Assembly (NCBI RefSeq): GCF_003253705.1
Contig: NZ_QKYU01000021.1
Coordinates: forward strand, 31,346-95,345
Direction of reading: 5' to 3'
DNA: 64,000 bases
DNA from: Humitalea rosea
Lineage (GTDB): Bacteria; Pseudomonadota; Alphaproteobacteria; Acetobacterales; Acetobacteraceae
Numbering within the stretch: the first letter of the stretch is position 1; each line of letters starts with the position of its first letter. Positions 52,778-61,772 of the stretch are shown piece by piece. A program made the translations under genes and the position numbers. Under the pieces are notes generated by a model. It saw only the letters and a program-made list of their open reading frames with translations, was not told the DNA's origin and made no database searches.

Positions 52778-54319
52778 TCAGGAGAAGGACAGGTTATCCG
52801 GGCGCAGGTCCATGAAGTAAAAGGTGTAGGGCGTCCAGTTCACGCCCTTCCGCATCGCGTAGAATTCGGCCGGCTGGTACAGCACCGTCCCCGGTGCCGC
52901 ATCCTCCCAGGCATCCAGCAGCTGCGTGAACAGCGCTTTTCGCGCGGCCGGATCGGTTTCGGCCTGCAAGGCGCGGCCGGCGGTGTTGAAGGCCCCGGTG
53001 GTGGCGAAGGCGCCCGAGGTCTGGAACCAGCTGCCCGGCCCCCAGGAGATCCAGATCGAGCCCAGCGGATCGGGCAGGCGGGTCGAGTTGGAGTTGTTGC
53101 CGACCTGCTGCCCGGCGGCGCGCATCTGGGTGAAATTCTCGACGACCTGGAGCCGGGCATTGATGCCGACCTCACGCCACATCTCGATCGCCACCTGGGC
53201 CGCGCGCAGCGCGTTGGTGTAGTAGTTCGGCATGGTGCGATAGACGATTTCCTCGCCCTTGTAGCCGGCCTCGGCCAGCAGGCGGCGGGCGGCGGCGGGG
53301 TCGTAGCGCAGCGAGCGGCCTTCCAGGAACATCTGGCCGTATTCGGGGTAGTTGTGCCCCTGCGGCACCACGGCCGCGCCATCCCACAGCGTCTCGACCA
53401 GCAGCTTGCGGTCGATCGCCAGGCCCAGCGCCTGGCGGATGCGCTTGTCGCCGATCACCGGGCCGCGCTCGTCGAAGGTCAGCACATGCACATTGGCCAG
53501 GACGACGGATTTCACCGCGATCTCGGGGGCCTGGCGCAGCGGCGCGACCTGGTCGGGCGGCACATTGGTGATCAGATCGACATCGCCCGCCTGCAAGGCC
53601 GCGACGCGGGCGGCGAGTTCGGGGATCTGGCGGAACACCACACCGCGGGCATTGGGCTTGCCCATGAAGTAGTCGTCATGCGCATCCAGCACGATCTGCT
53701 GGTCGGCCTGCAGGGTCCGCAGCTTGAACGGGCCGGTGCCGATGGGCGCGCGGCTGAAGCCGTCAAAGCCCAGCGCCTCATAGGCGCGCTTGTTGACGAT
53801 CCAGGCGCACCAGCTTGCGAGGCGCTGTTCCAGCAGCACATCGGGCACGCGGGTGCGGAAGCGGACGGTGCGCTCATCCAGCGCCTCGACCGAGGCGAGG
53901 GTCACGAAATAGGACGCGGCTTCCCGCATCAGCGGCTCGGCGCTGAACATGCGGTTGGAGGTGAAGGTGTAGACGACGTCATCGGCCGTCAGCACGTCGC
54001 CATTGTGGAAGCGCACGCCCTCACGCAGCGTCAGCACCAGCTCGGACGGGGAGTTGCGGGTCCAGGACGTCGCCAGATGCGGCGTCAGCCCCGAGCCGCC
54101 GCCATCGGGCGAGCCCAGGAAGTCGCGCCGGATCAGCGTGTCGAAGATCGAATAGGTGACGCGGGTGCCGACATTGGACAGCTCGCGCGCCGGCTCCAGC
54201 GTCGGCGGCACCTCGGCCACACCCACCCGCAGGATCGGGCGCGCATCGGCGGTTTGCGCGAAACCGGGCCGGGCGAAGGGGGTGGCGAGGCCGGCTGCGA
54301 GAAGTGTGCGTCGAAACAT
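52778..54319 (-). CDS. Dipeptide/nickel-type ABC transporter substrate-binding protein (SBP_bac_5)
   Basis: 513 residues, periplasmic. A leader (FRRTLLAAGLATPFARPGFA) precedes the family 5 fold: PHLATSWTRNSPSELVLTLR, REGVRFHNGDVLTADDVVYT, and a C-terminal lobe around DKRIRQALGLAIDRKLLVET. It captures peptides or opine-like compounds for an ABC importer, but no permease or ATPase gene lies beside it here. Divergent from the SDR gene with a 155-base gap between them. Confidence 0.92.
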   Translation of the reverse strand: MFRRTLLAAGLATPFARPGFAQTADARPILRVGVAEVPPTLEPARELSNVGTRVTYSIFDTLIRRDFLGSPDGGGSGLTPHLATSWTRNSPSELVLTLREGVRFHNGDVLTADDVVYTFTSNRMFSAEPLMREAASYFVTLASVEALDERTVRFRTRVPDVLLEQRLASWCAWIVNKRAYEALGFDGFSRAPIGTGPFKLRTLQADQQIVLDAHDDYFMGKPNARGVVFRQIPELAARVAALQAGDVDLITNVPPDQVAPLRQAPEIAVKSVVLANVHVLTFDERGPVIGDKRIRQALGLAIDRKLLVETLWDGAAVVPQGHNYPEYGQMFLEGRSLRYDPAAARRLLAEAGYKGEEIVYRTMPNYYTNALRAAQVAIEMWREVGINARLQVVENFTQMRAAGQQVGNNSNSTRLPDPLGSIWISWGPGSWFQTSGAFATTGAFNTAGRALQAETDPAARKALFTQLLDAWEDAAPGTVLYQPAEFYAMRKGVNWTPYTFYFMDLRPDNLSFS

Positions 54320-54474
54320 GAGGGGCGCCCCGTTCAGTCATGAAGGGGCGCCTTGTGCCAAAGCCATGTGATCTGGCCGCGACGGTTTGGCGTCCGTTGC
54401 GTGACGGATCGAAACCGTGCCGGCCTCCGGCCGTTGCAGGGCAGACCTCGCCACATGCTCCAGGAGCCTCCCCG

Positions 54475-55446
54475 ATGCCGAATGGGACCGATCTTGCCAA
54501 GCGCCAGCGCGCGATCCAGGCCCAGGTCGCCGAGGCCGACCGGCTGCGCCCGCGGGAGGAGATGCAGGGCGCGATGCAGGCCGGCGCCCGGCGCTACCCC
54601 GAGCCGCCCTTCCCCCCGGCGGCGCTGGAGAAGCCGGGGCTGGAGGCGGACCTGCCGCTCGCGCCGATGTATGACGCGCCTTACTACAAGGGCTCGGGCA
54701 AGCTTGCGGGCAAGCGCGCGATCATCACCGGCGGCGATTCCGGCATTGGTCGCGCGGTTGCCGTGCTCTTCGCGCGGGAGGGTGCCGATGTCGCCATCCT
54801 GCATATGGAGGAGGAGGCGGTGGACGCCGAGGCGACCTGCCGCGCCATCGAGAAGGAAGGCCAGCGCTCGCTGGCCATCGCCGGCGACGTGTCGGACCGC
54901 GCCTTCTGCCTCGCCGCGGTGGCGCAGGTGGCCGGGGCCTTTGGCGGCCTCGACGTGCTGGTCAACAACGCCGCCTTCCAGCTCCACGTCAGCCGTTTCG
55001 AGGATCTCACCGAGGCGCATTTCGACCTGACGGTGAAGACCAACCTCTATGGCTATTTCCACATGGCGCAGGCCTGCGTGCCGCATATGAAGGAAGGCTC
55101 GGCGATCGTGAACAGCGGCTCGGTCACCGGGCTGATGGGCAATTCCACCATCATTGACTATTCGATGACCAAGGGCGGCATCCATGCGCTGACCCGCGCC
55201 CTCGCCGGCAGCCTGATGGCGCGCGGCATAAGGGTGAATGCGGTGGCGCCGGGGCCGGTCTGGACGCCGCTGAACCCGAGCGACAACCCCGCCAAGATCG
55301 AGAATTTCGGCAGCAATGCGCCGATGAAGCGCGCGGCCCAGCCGGAGGAGATCGCGCCCGCCTATGTCTTCCTCGCCTCGGCCCAGATGTCGAGCTACAT
55401 CACCGGCGAAATCCTGCCCGTGATCGGGGGCTACGCCGACCGCTGA
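54475..55446 (+). CDS. Short-chain dehydrogenase/reductase, YghA/GSP39-like
   Basis: 323 residues. N-terminal extension of about 75 residues (YYKGSGKLAGKRAIITGG region) is typical of the stress-protein/glucose-ribitol dehydrogenase-like subgroup. TGGDSGIGRAVAVLFAREGA binds NAD(P); catalytic residues are in SGSVTGLMGNSTIIDYSMTK (Ser, Tyr-x3-Lys), and the end ITGEILPVIGGYADR closes the fold. AGGAG 8 bases before ATG 54475 fixes the start against a long open frame upstream. Substrate unknown. Confidence 0.9.
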   Translation: MPNGTDLAKRQRAIQAQVAEADRLRPREEMQGAMQAGARRYPEPPFPPAALEKPGLEADLPLAPMYDAPYYKGSGKLAGKRAIITGGDSGIGRAVAVLFAREGADVAILHMEEEAVDAEATCRAIEKEGQRSLAIAGDVSDRAFCLAAVAQVAGAFGGLDVLVNNAAFQLHVSRFEDLTEAHFDLTVKTNLYGYFHMAQACVPHMKEGSAIVNSGSVTGLMGNSTIIDYSMTKGGIHALTRALAGSLMARGIRVNAVAPGPVWTPLNPSDNPAKIENFGSNAPMKRAAQPEEIAPAYVFLASAQMSSYITGEILPVIGGYADR

Positions 55447-55507
55447 CCCTTTGGGGTGGGGTTCGGCCGCCCGATGGTGCATATCCGCACCGACGATGGA
55501 GGCGGAG

Positions 55508-56629
55508 ATGGCGGAGACCGAACTGACGGTGCGGTCGGGGCAGGTGGTCGCATTACGGCTCTTTGACCTCGCCTATGAAATCGATCTGAAGCGGGCCGAG
55601 ACGCTGTGGGCCGCGCGCGCGACGGGGGCCAGCGCCCGTGCGCGGCTCGTCGGCACGCCGCCCAAGGCGGTCTCCTTCGGGGTGCCGCCGCTGGCGCTGG
55701 ACCTGGGCGCGGTGACGGTCGAGATCGATGGCGTGTCGCTGGTCATGGCCGCGACGGTGCGGCTGTATGATTTCGGCATCGCCGCCTTCGCGCTGCGCCT
55801 GCCGGTCGCGGCACTGCCCTGGCCGGACTTCGTGCGGCTGTGCAATGCCACGGATATCGCCATCGGCGCCTCGGCCACGACGTCGGTCTGGGAGCGGCTG
55901 CTGGCGCAGTTGCGGGAGACGGTGGGCGAGGCGCTGGACCGCCCGACCACGCGGCTGTTGCAGGAAGACTATTTGATGGCGGTGGTCGATGATTTCGGCG
56001 GGCCGCTCAGCGCCCAGGCCTTGCAGGCGCGGGTGGATCTGGTCCCGCTGCTCTCCGGCGAGGAGCGCCCGCTCTCCGATGGCGCGCGCGGCGACCTGCT
56101 GCGGCAGCGCTTCTCCTACCACCCTGATGACCTCGTGGTGATCACCTGGGATCGCGCCTTCATCTACGAGCCGCAGCGCGAGACCGATGTTGCCGACGTG
56201 CTGGAAATCGCCAATGCGCAGTTGCTGGTGATGCGCAGCTACGACGAGATGCTGGACGAGGAATTGCCGCGCATGCGCGACCTCGTGGAGCGGGCGCGTC
56301 GGCGGACCAGCCTGCTCGCCTCACGCCGCTATGCGCGGCTGGCGCGGCGGCTGCACACGCTGGTGGCCGAGGTCACGGAACTGGCCGAGCGCGTGGACAA
56401 TGCTTTGCAGGTCACGGAAGATGTGTATCTCGCCCGCGTCTATGCTGCGGCGATGGAGCTGTTCCGGGTGCCGAATGTCAGTGCCGCGGTGGATCGCAAG
56501 CTGACCATCATCCGCCAGACCTATACCTCCCTGCATGACGAGGCGGCGGGGGCGCGGGCGGAGATCCTGGAGATCGCGATCCTGGTGCTGATCGCGCTGG
56601 AGATCGTGCTGTCGCTGCTGCGTCACTGA
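55508..56629 (+). CDS. Coiled-coil protein with C-terminal membrane anchor, RMD1/DUF155-like
   Basis: 373 residues. The N-terminal half is beta-rich (VRLYDFGIAAFALRLPVAAL), the middle contains FIYEPQRETDVADVLEIANAQ split by its motif, then a long helical coiled coil (RRYARLARRLHTLVAEVTEL, ELAERVDNALQVTEDVY), and the last 20 residues form one membrane helix (ILEIAILVLIALEIVLSLL). This order resembles Rmd1/DUF155 proteins, whose function in bacteria is unknown. GGAGG upstream favours ATG 55508. Its last 7 bases overlap the LacI gene's end. Confidence 0.6.
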   Translation: MAETELTVRSGQVVALRLFDLAYEIDLKRAETLWAARATGASARARLVGTPPKAVSFGVPPLALDLGAVTVEIDGVSLVMAATVRLYDFGIAAFALRLPVAALPWPDFVRLCNATDIAIGASATTSVWERLLAQLRETVGEALDRPTTRLLQEDYLMAVVDDFGGPLSAQALQARVDLVPLLSGEERPLSDGARGDLLRQRFSYHPDDLVVITWDRAFIYEPQRETDVADVLEIANAQLLVMRSYDEMLDEELPRMRDLVERARRRTSLLASRRYARLARRLHTLVAEVTELAERVDNALQVTEDVYLARVYAAAMELFRVPNVSAAVDRKLTIIRQTYTSLHDEAAGARAEILEIAILVLIALEIVLSLLRH

Positions 56630-57681
56630 GGCCGCCAGATCCGCCGCCCGGCTTCGGTGACCAGCCCGCGCGCCGGCAGCCGTGCCGATCCGCGCACCAC
56701 CAGCGCGCCCGGCAGCACAAGCTGCCGCGCGGGCGCATCCGGATCGGCCAGCCGCGCCACCAGCAGCCCGACCGTCGCCGCGACCATCTCGGCCACGGGC
56801 TGGGAGAAGCTGGTGAGCGAAAAGCTCGGCCAGGAGGCGGGGGCGGTATCGTCGAAGCCGATGATGGAGACATCATCCGGCACGCGCAGCCCGTGGCTGT
56901 GCCGCGCCGCATCCATCACCGCCAGCGCCATGTGGTCATTGGCGCAGAACACCGCATCCGGCGGATCGCCGCTCGCGAACAGCAGCGCCGCCGCGCGCTG
57001 GGCCTGCGTGTGGTCATAGCCGCCGGCCACGATGCGCGGGGGTGCCAGGCCATGCGCCGCGAGGGCGGCGCAGAACCCCCGCTGGCGGTCGCGGTTGGTC
57101 GAGGAATTTTCCAGCCCCGCGACATAGGCCAGGCGCCGGTGCCCGCCCGCGACCAGGAACGCCGCGATCATCGCGGCGCCGGCTTCATTGTCGCCGCTGA
57201 CGCTTTCGGTGCCGTCATCGCCGGCGGTGGTGCGGTTGAACAGCACGACAGGCACGCCGCTGGCCCGGCATTCGGCCGCAAGCCGCGAGGACAGGCTGGC
57301 CGAGGCCAGCACCAGACCATCGACCTGGTAGCGCAGGATATCGGCGATGCGCGGATCGGCGTCGCCCTCCTGTGGGGCGGTGAACAGCAGCACCTGGTAG
57401 CCGATGGCCTGCAAGGCTTCCGACAGCGCCTCCAGCACCGCCGGATAGAACTGGTTGTGCAGATAGCCGAGCGCCACCCCGATGATCCGCGACCGCCGGG
57501 TGATCAGCGAACGCGCGATCAAATTGGGCCGGTAGCCGAGGCTGCGCGCCGCCGCCTCCACCCGCTCGCGCATCTGAGGTGCGGCGCTGGCGCCGGGGGT
57601 GAAGCAGCGCGAGACCGCCGATTGCGACACGCCCGCGAGCCGCGCCACATCCTGCGCCGTCACGGGGCGCCGCTGGCTCAT
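56623..57681 (-). CDS. LacI-family transcriptional regulator
   Basis: 352 residues. The N-terminal helix-turn-helix is VTAQDVARLAGVSQSAVSRC with the hinge at LGYRPNLIARSLITRRSRI; the C-terminal sugar-binding-type domain has NRTTAGDDGTESVSGDNEAG and CANDHMALAVMDAAR then SIIGFDDTAPASWPSFSLT. Such repressors sense a sugar or polyol-derived inducer. The gene is last of seven; its ATG overlaps the SDR stop (ATGA). The palindrome at 59756-59771 before the HisD-family gene is a likely binding site. Confidence 0.93.
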   Translation of the reverse strand: MSQRRPVTAQDVARLAGVSQSAVSRCFTPGASAAPQMRERVEAAARSLGYRPNLIARSLITRRSRIIGVALGYLHNQFYPAVLEALSEALQAIGYQVLLFTAPQEGDADPRIADILRYQVDGLVLASASLSSRLAAECRASGVPVVLFNRTTAGDDGTESVSGDNEAGAAMIAAFLVAGGHRRLAYVAGLENSSTNRDRQRGFCAALAAHGLAPPRIVAGGYDHTQAQRAAALLFASGDPPDAVFCANDHMALAVMDAARHSHGLRVPDDVSIIGFDDTAPASWPSFSLTSFSQPVAEMVAATVGLLVARLADPDAPARQLVLPGALVVRGSARLPARGLVTEAGRRIWRPQ

Positions 57682-58433
57682 TCCGCGGTCCAGCCCCCAT
57701 CCACCACCAGCGAGGTGCCGGTGACGAGTGCCGAGGCCCCGCCTGCAAGAAACACGATCGCACCCATCAGATCCTCGACCTGCCCGAGGCGCCCGAGCTT
57801 GATCTTCGACAGCACGCCGGCGAGGAAGGCCGGGTCCTCGAAATAGGGCCTGGTCAGCGGGGTTTCGATGAAGGTCGGCGCGATGCAGTTCACCCGGATG
57901 CGATGCGGGGCGAGCTCCACCGCCATCGCCTTGCTCATCCCCTCCATCCCCCATTTGGAGGCGCAGTAGAGGCTGCGGTTCGCCGCCCCCACATGCCCCA
58001 TCTGGGAGGAGATGTTGATGATCGAACCTGGCCGCGCCGCCCCCACCAGCCGCCGCACCACGGCCTGTGCCAGGAAATAGGCGGCGCGCAGGTTCAGCCC
58101 GAGCACGGCGTCATAATCCTCGATGCTGACATCGAGGATGGGCTTGGGGCGGTTGGTGCCGGCATTGTTCACCAGCACGTCGAAAGGCGCTTGCGCCGCG
58201 ATGGCGGCGCCAGTCGCGGCAAGGTCGGTGACGTCCAGCACCAGTGTCGTCGCACCCTGGCCGATGGCGGCGGCGGCGGCCTCGATCTCCGAACCCGTGC
58301 GGGCGAGCAGGGTCACCTGCGCCCCCGCCTGGGCCAGCGCCGCGGCGGCGGCCAGCCCGATGCCGCGCCCGGCGCCGCTGACCAGCGCGCGCTTGCCCTC
58401 CAGCGAGAAGGAGGGCGTCGTCGGGATATGCAC
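57678..58433 (-). CDS. Short-chain dehydrogenase/reductase in catabolic operon
   Basis: 251 residues. Nucleotide loop VSGAGRGIGLAAAAALAQ at the start, NNAGTNRPKPILDVS, catalytic Ser in NISSQMGHVG and YCASKWG (Tyr-x3-Lys), then NCIAPTFIETPLTRPY. Probably oxidises a polyol or hydroxy acid. GTG 58433 was chosen as the first start after the HisD-family stop, 4 bases downstream of it; the longer frame runs through that gene. Coupled to the LacI gene. Confidence 0.88.
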   Translation of the reverse strand: MHIPTTPSFSLEGKRALVSGAGRGIGLAAAAALAQAGAQVTLLARTGSEIEAAAAAIGQGATTLVLDVTDLAATGAAIAAQAPFDVLVNNAGTNRPKPILDVSIEDYDAVLGLNLRAAYFLAQAVVRRLVGAARPGSIINISSQMGHVGAANRSLYCASKWGMEGMSKAMAVELAPHRIRVNCIAPTFIETPLTRPYFEDPAFLAGVLSKIKLGRLGQVEDLMGAIVFLAGGASALVTGTSLVVDGGWTAE

Positions 58434-58437
58434 CGCC

Positions 58438-59745
58438 CTATTCCGCCGCGGTGGCGTAGGGAATGTTGCGTCCACCGTAGCGGCGGACGCGGATGTTCGC
58501 CTGCTCGGCGTGGCCGGCAAACCCCTCCAGCATGCAGAGTCGCGAGCAATATTCCCCAACCTTGGCCGAGGCCTCATCGGTCAGGATGCGCTGGTAGGTG
58601 CAGGTCTTCATGAACTTGCCGACCCAGAGCCCGCCGGTGTAGCGCGCCGCCTTCTTGGTCGGCAGCGTGTGATTGGTGCCGATGACCTTGTCGCCAAAGG
58701 CGACATTGGTGCGGGGGCCGAGGAACAGCGCGCCGTAGTTGGTCATGTTGTTCAGGAAGTAGTCCGGATCGCGGGTCATCACCTGCACATGCTCCGAGGC
58801 GATGCGGTCCGCCTCGCGCACCATCTCCTCCTCGGTCTCGCAGAGGATGACCTCGCCGTAGTCCTCCCAGGCTTTGCGGGCGATGGCGGCGGTGGGCAGG
58901 ATGGTCAGCAGGCGCTCGATCTCCCGCATCGTCTCGCGCGCCAACTTCTCCGATGTGGTCAGCAGGATCGCGGGGGAGTTCGGCCCGTGCTCGGCCTGGC
59001 CGAGCAGATCGGTCGCGCAGAGTTCGCCATCCACCGTGTCATCGGCGATGACCAGCGTCTCGGTCGGGCCGGCAAACAGGTCGATGCCGACGCGGCCGAA
59101 CAATTGCCGCTTGGCCTCGGCGACGAAGGCATTGCCGGGGCCGACCAGCATGTCCACCGCCTGGATCGTCTCGGTGCCGAGCGCCATGGCGCCGACCGCC
59201 TGGATGCCGCCGAGGCAATAGATCACATCCGCCCCCGCCAGATGCTGGGCGGCGACGATGGCGGCGGCGGGGCGGCCCTCGAAGGGCGGCGCGCAGGTCA
59301 CGATGCGCTTGCAGCCGGCGACCTTGGCGGTGACCACCGACATATGCGCCGAGGCGACCATCGGATATTTGCCGCCCGGCACGTAGCAGCCGACCGACTG
59401 CACCGGGATGTTGCGATGGCCGAGCACGACGCCGGGCATGGTCTCGACCTCGATATCCCGCAGCGCCGCCTTCTGGTGCTCGGCGAAGTTGCGGACCTGG
59501 GCCTGGGCGAAGCGGATGTCCTCCAGGTCGCGGGGCGCAAGCTCGGCGATGCAGCCCTGGATCTCGGCCTGGCTCAGCCGGTAGTCGGCGCGGTCCCAGC
59601 GGTCGAAGCGGATGGAAAGCTCGCGCACCGCGGCGTCACCACGGGCACGGATATCGGCCAGGATGCCTTCGACGGTGGCGCGGACGCGGGCGTCATCCTC
59701 GGCGGCGGCATCGGCGTCGCGGCCGCGCTTGAGATACTGGGCCAT
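58438..59745 (-). CDS. HisD-family catabolic dehydrogenase (HpsN-like)
   Basis: 435 residues. Histidinol dehydrogenase fold: zinc site [12 protein letters not shown] (Gln, His), catalytic SEHVQVMT (Glu-His) and a second zinc His in [39 protein letters not shown] and [15 protein letters not shown] bind NAD. The EGFxGHAEQA ending is that of paralogs in catabolic clusters, some of which oxidise sulfopropanediol (HpsN), rather than biosynthetic HisD. No his genes are near. Palindromic LacI-type site sits 11 bases before the start, so it is probably the regulated entry gene of a sub-operon. Confidence 0.85.
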   Translation of the reverse strand: MAQYLKRGRDADAAAEDDARVRATVEGILADIRARGDAAVRELSIRFDRWDRADYRLSQAEIQGCIAELAPRDLEDIRFAQAQVRNFAEHQKAALRDIEVETMPGVVLGHRNIPVQSVGCYVPGGKYPMVASAHMSVVTAKVAGCKRIVTCAPPFEGRPAAAIVAAQHLAGADVIYCLGGIQAVGAMALGTETIQAVDMLVGPGNAFVAEAKRQLFGRVGIDLFAGPTETLVIADDTVDGELCATDLLGQAEHGPNSPAILLTTSEKLARETMREIERLLTILPTAAIARKAWEDYGEVILCETEEEMVREADRIASEHVQVMTRDPDYFLNNMTNYGALFLGPRTNVAFGDKVIGTNHTLPTKKAARYTGGLWVGKFMKTCTYQRILTDEASAKVGEYCSRLCMLEGFAGHAEQANIRVRRYGGRNIPYATAAE

Positions 59746-59755
59746 CGGTTTCCCC

Positions 59756-59771
59756 TTGCATGCGTATGCAA
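59756..59771 (-). promoter_or_regulatory. LacI-type operator palindrome
   Basis: TTGCAT-GCGT-ATGCAA on the plus strand: 6-base perfect arms with a central CG, the usual design of LacI-family operators. It lies 11-26 bases upstream of the HisD-family start, in the 69-base gap after the dehydrogenase gene. The LacI gene three genes downstream is the natural candidate regulator. Confidence 0.7.
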
Positions 59772-59814
59772 TAAGGAAGGACCCCGGCCGGGCAATGTCA
59801 ACCCGGCCGCTGGA

Positions 59815-60912
59815 TCACCCGATCTTCGCCGCGACCGCGCGCGCGGCATCGGCGGTGCCATGGCGCCCGCCGATATCCGGCGTGCGCAGCCCATCGGCGA
59901 AGGCCGCATCCACCGCCGCGGTCAGCTCCTGTGCCGCATCGGCAAACCCCTGGCCGGCGCCGCGCGCGGCGAGCCAGTCCAGCATCATCGCCGCCGAGAG
60001 CAGCGTCGCGGTCGGGTTCGCCAGCCCCTTGCCGGCGATGTCGGGGGCGGTGCCATGCGCCGGCTGGAACACCGCGTGATCGTCGCCGATATCGGCCGAG
60101 GGCGAGAAGCCCATGCCCCCCACCAGCCCGGCGCCGAGATCGGTCAGGATGTCGCCGAACATGTTCTCCATCGGCAGCACGTCGAAGTCCCAGGGGCGGC
60201 GGACCAGATCCAGCGCCATCGCATCGACGTAGTGCTGGCGATAGGCGACATCGGGAAAGTGTTCCGCCACCCCGGCGAACACGCCCCGCATGAAGGCGAA
60301 GGCGCGGAAGACGTTCGCCTTGTCCACCAGCGTCACCAGCCCCGGTTTCTGGCGCCCCGGTTTCTGGCGCGTCGCGGCGCGGCGCCGGGCGAGGGCGAAG
60401 GAGAAGCGCGCCAGCTTCTCGGTGGTGGCGCGGGTGATGCGCAGGGTTTCCTCGGCGGCGTCGTAAGTCACCACGCCCTTGCCGCGCGAATGGAACAGCC
60501 CCTCGGTGCTTTCGCGCACCAGCACGATGTCCAGCGCCTGGGCGCGCGGATCGGCCAGGGCGACCGGCACGCCGGGGATGGCCCGCACCGGCCGCACGCC
60601 GGCGTAGAGGTTCAGCCGGAACCGCAGATCGAGTTGCGGTGCGATCTCGGTGCCGTCCTCGGTGCGGATCTCGGGCCAGCCCATGGCGCCGAGCAGGATC
60701 GCATCGGCCCCGGCGGCGGCGGCGAAGGTCGCCTCGCTCATCGCCGTGCCGGTGTCGCGGTAGCAGAAGGCCCCGGCCCGCAGATGCTCATAGGCGAGGC
60801 CGATGCCATGCCGCTTGGCCAGTGGCTCCAGCACCGAGAGCGTCGCCGCGGTGACCTCGGTGCCGATGCCGTCGCCGGCCAGCACCGCGATCCGCAAGGT
60901 GTTGGAAGCCAT
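59815..60912 (-). CDS. Isocitrate/isopropylmalate dehydrogenase-family protein, catabolic
   Basis: About 365 residues. NAD loop IAVLAGDGIGTEVTAATLSV; substrate Arg in LRFRLNLYAGVRP; VRESTEGLFHSRGKG; metal site MENMFGDILTDLGAGLVGG; then PSADIGDDHAVFQPAHGTA and the AGKGLANPTATLLS loop. The group includes tartrate- and hydroxyacid-oxidising enzymes; exact substrate unknown. A five-residue RQKPG duplication follows the helix after VRESTEG. ATG 60912 preferred: GGGGGG 9 bases upstream; ATG 60921 is too close. Confidence 0.85.
   Translation of the reverse strand: MASNTLRIAVLAGDGIGTEVTAATLSVLEPLAKRHGIGLAYEHLRAGAFCYRDTGTAMSEATFAAAAGADAILLGAMGWPEIRTEDGTEIAPQLDLRFRLNLYAGVRPVRAIPGVPVALADPRAQALDIVLVRESTEGLFHSRGKGVVTYDAAEETLRITRATTEKLARFSFALARRRAATRQKPGRQKPGLVTLVDKANVFRAFAFMRGVFAGVAEHFPDVAYRQHYVDAMALDLVRRPWDFDVLPMENMFGDILTDLGAGLVGGMGFSPSADIGDDHAVFQPAHGTAPDIAGKGLANPTATLLSAAMMLDWLAARGAGQGFADAAQELTAAVDAAFADGLRTPDIGGRHGTADAARAVAAKIG
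60340..60369 (-). repeat. 15-base perfect tandem duplication
   Basis: CCCCGGTTTCTGGCG occurs twice in direct succession inside the isocitrate/isopropylmalate-type gene, adding five in-frame residues. Confidence 0.9.
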
Positions 60913-60966
60913 CCGCGTCATCCCCCCGTTTTCCCGCATGATGCACGGGAAGCGGGAGGCGGCCAG

Positions 60967-61767
60967 CTAGCCGCAGCGCACCGACATGCCGCCATCCACG
61001 ATCAACTCGGTGCCGGTGATGAAGCGCGCGTCGTCAGAGGCCAGGAACACCACCGCATTCGCGGTGTCCCGCCCGTCGCCCGCAAAGCCCAGCGGGATGC
61101 GCGCCACGCGCTGCGCCAGCAAGGCCGCGGCATCGCCTCCGGCGCGCTGCCCGGCAAGCCGGACCTCGACCATCGGCGTATGCATCTGCCCCGGCACCAC
61201 GGTGTTCACCCGGATGCCGCGGCTTGCATATTGCACCGCCACCACGCGGGAGAACTGGATCACCCCGGCCTTGGAGGCCGCATAGGCGACCTGCGCCGCC
61301 CCGGTCCAGCGGATGCCGGAGGTGGAGGCGACATTGACGATGGCACCCGACCCTTGGGCCTCCATGATCGGCAGCACATGCTTGCAGGTCAGGAACACGC
61401 TTTTCAGATTGTAATCGACCTGCGCGTCCCAGACCTCCTCGGCCATTTCCACCGGGCCGCCGGCGGCCGAGCCGCCGACATTGTTCACCAGCACATCGAT
61501 GCGGCCGAAGCGCGCATGCGCGGTCGCGACCATGGCGGCGATCGACTCATGGCTGGTGACGTCGCAGGTCCCGGGCTCGAAGCGCCCGCCGACCTCGGCG
61601 ACGCGCTCGGCGGTCTCGATCATGGCGTCGAGGTTGCGGTCCACGCCATAGACGGTGGCCCCCTCCCGCGCGAAGGCGACGGCGGCGGCGCGGCCATTGC
61701 CCCAGCCGGTGCCGACCGAACCGGCCCCGGTCACGATGACGGTCTTGCCGGCGAATCTCTGGGTCAT
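60967..61767 (-). CDS. Short-chain dehydrogenase/reductase in catabolic operon
   Basis: 266 residues. Nucleotide loop is TGAGSVGTGWGNGRAAAVAF, an uncommon variant of the TGxxxGxG motif; DVTSHESI, NNVGGSAAGGPVEMAEE, catalytic NVASTSGIRWTG and YAASKAGVIQFS follow, and TVVPGQMHTPMVEVR lies in the substrate loop. ATG 61767 has GGAGTGAGG just upstream. It starts 5 bases after the TctC stop. Likely oxidises the imported acid or polyol. Confidence 0.88.
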   Translation of the reverse strand: MTQRFAGKTVIVTGAGSVGTGWGNGRAAAVAFAREGATVYGVDRNLDAMIETAERVAEVGGRFEPGTCDVTSHESIAAMVATAHARFGRIDVLVNNVGGSAAGGPVEMAEEVWDAQVDYNLKSVFLTCKHVLPIMEAQGSGAIVNVASTSGIRWTGAAQVAYAASKAGVIQFSRVVAVQYASRGIRVNTVVPGQMHTPMVEVRLAGQRAGGDAAALLAQRVARIPLGFAGDGRDTANAVVFLASDDARFITGTELIVDGGMSVRCG

Positions 61768-61772
61768 AAACC

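Noticed and set aside
58438..59745. Biosynthetic histidinol dehydrogenase
   Set aside because: No other his genes nearby; neighbours and the C-terminal [10 protein letters not shown] motif indicate a catabolic paralog.
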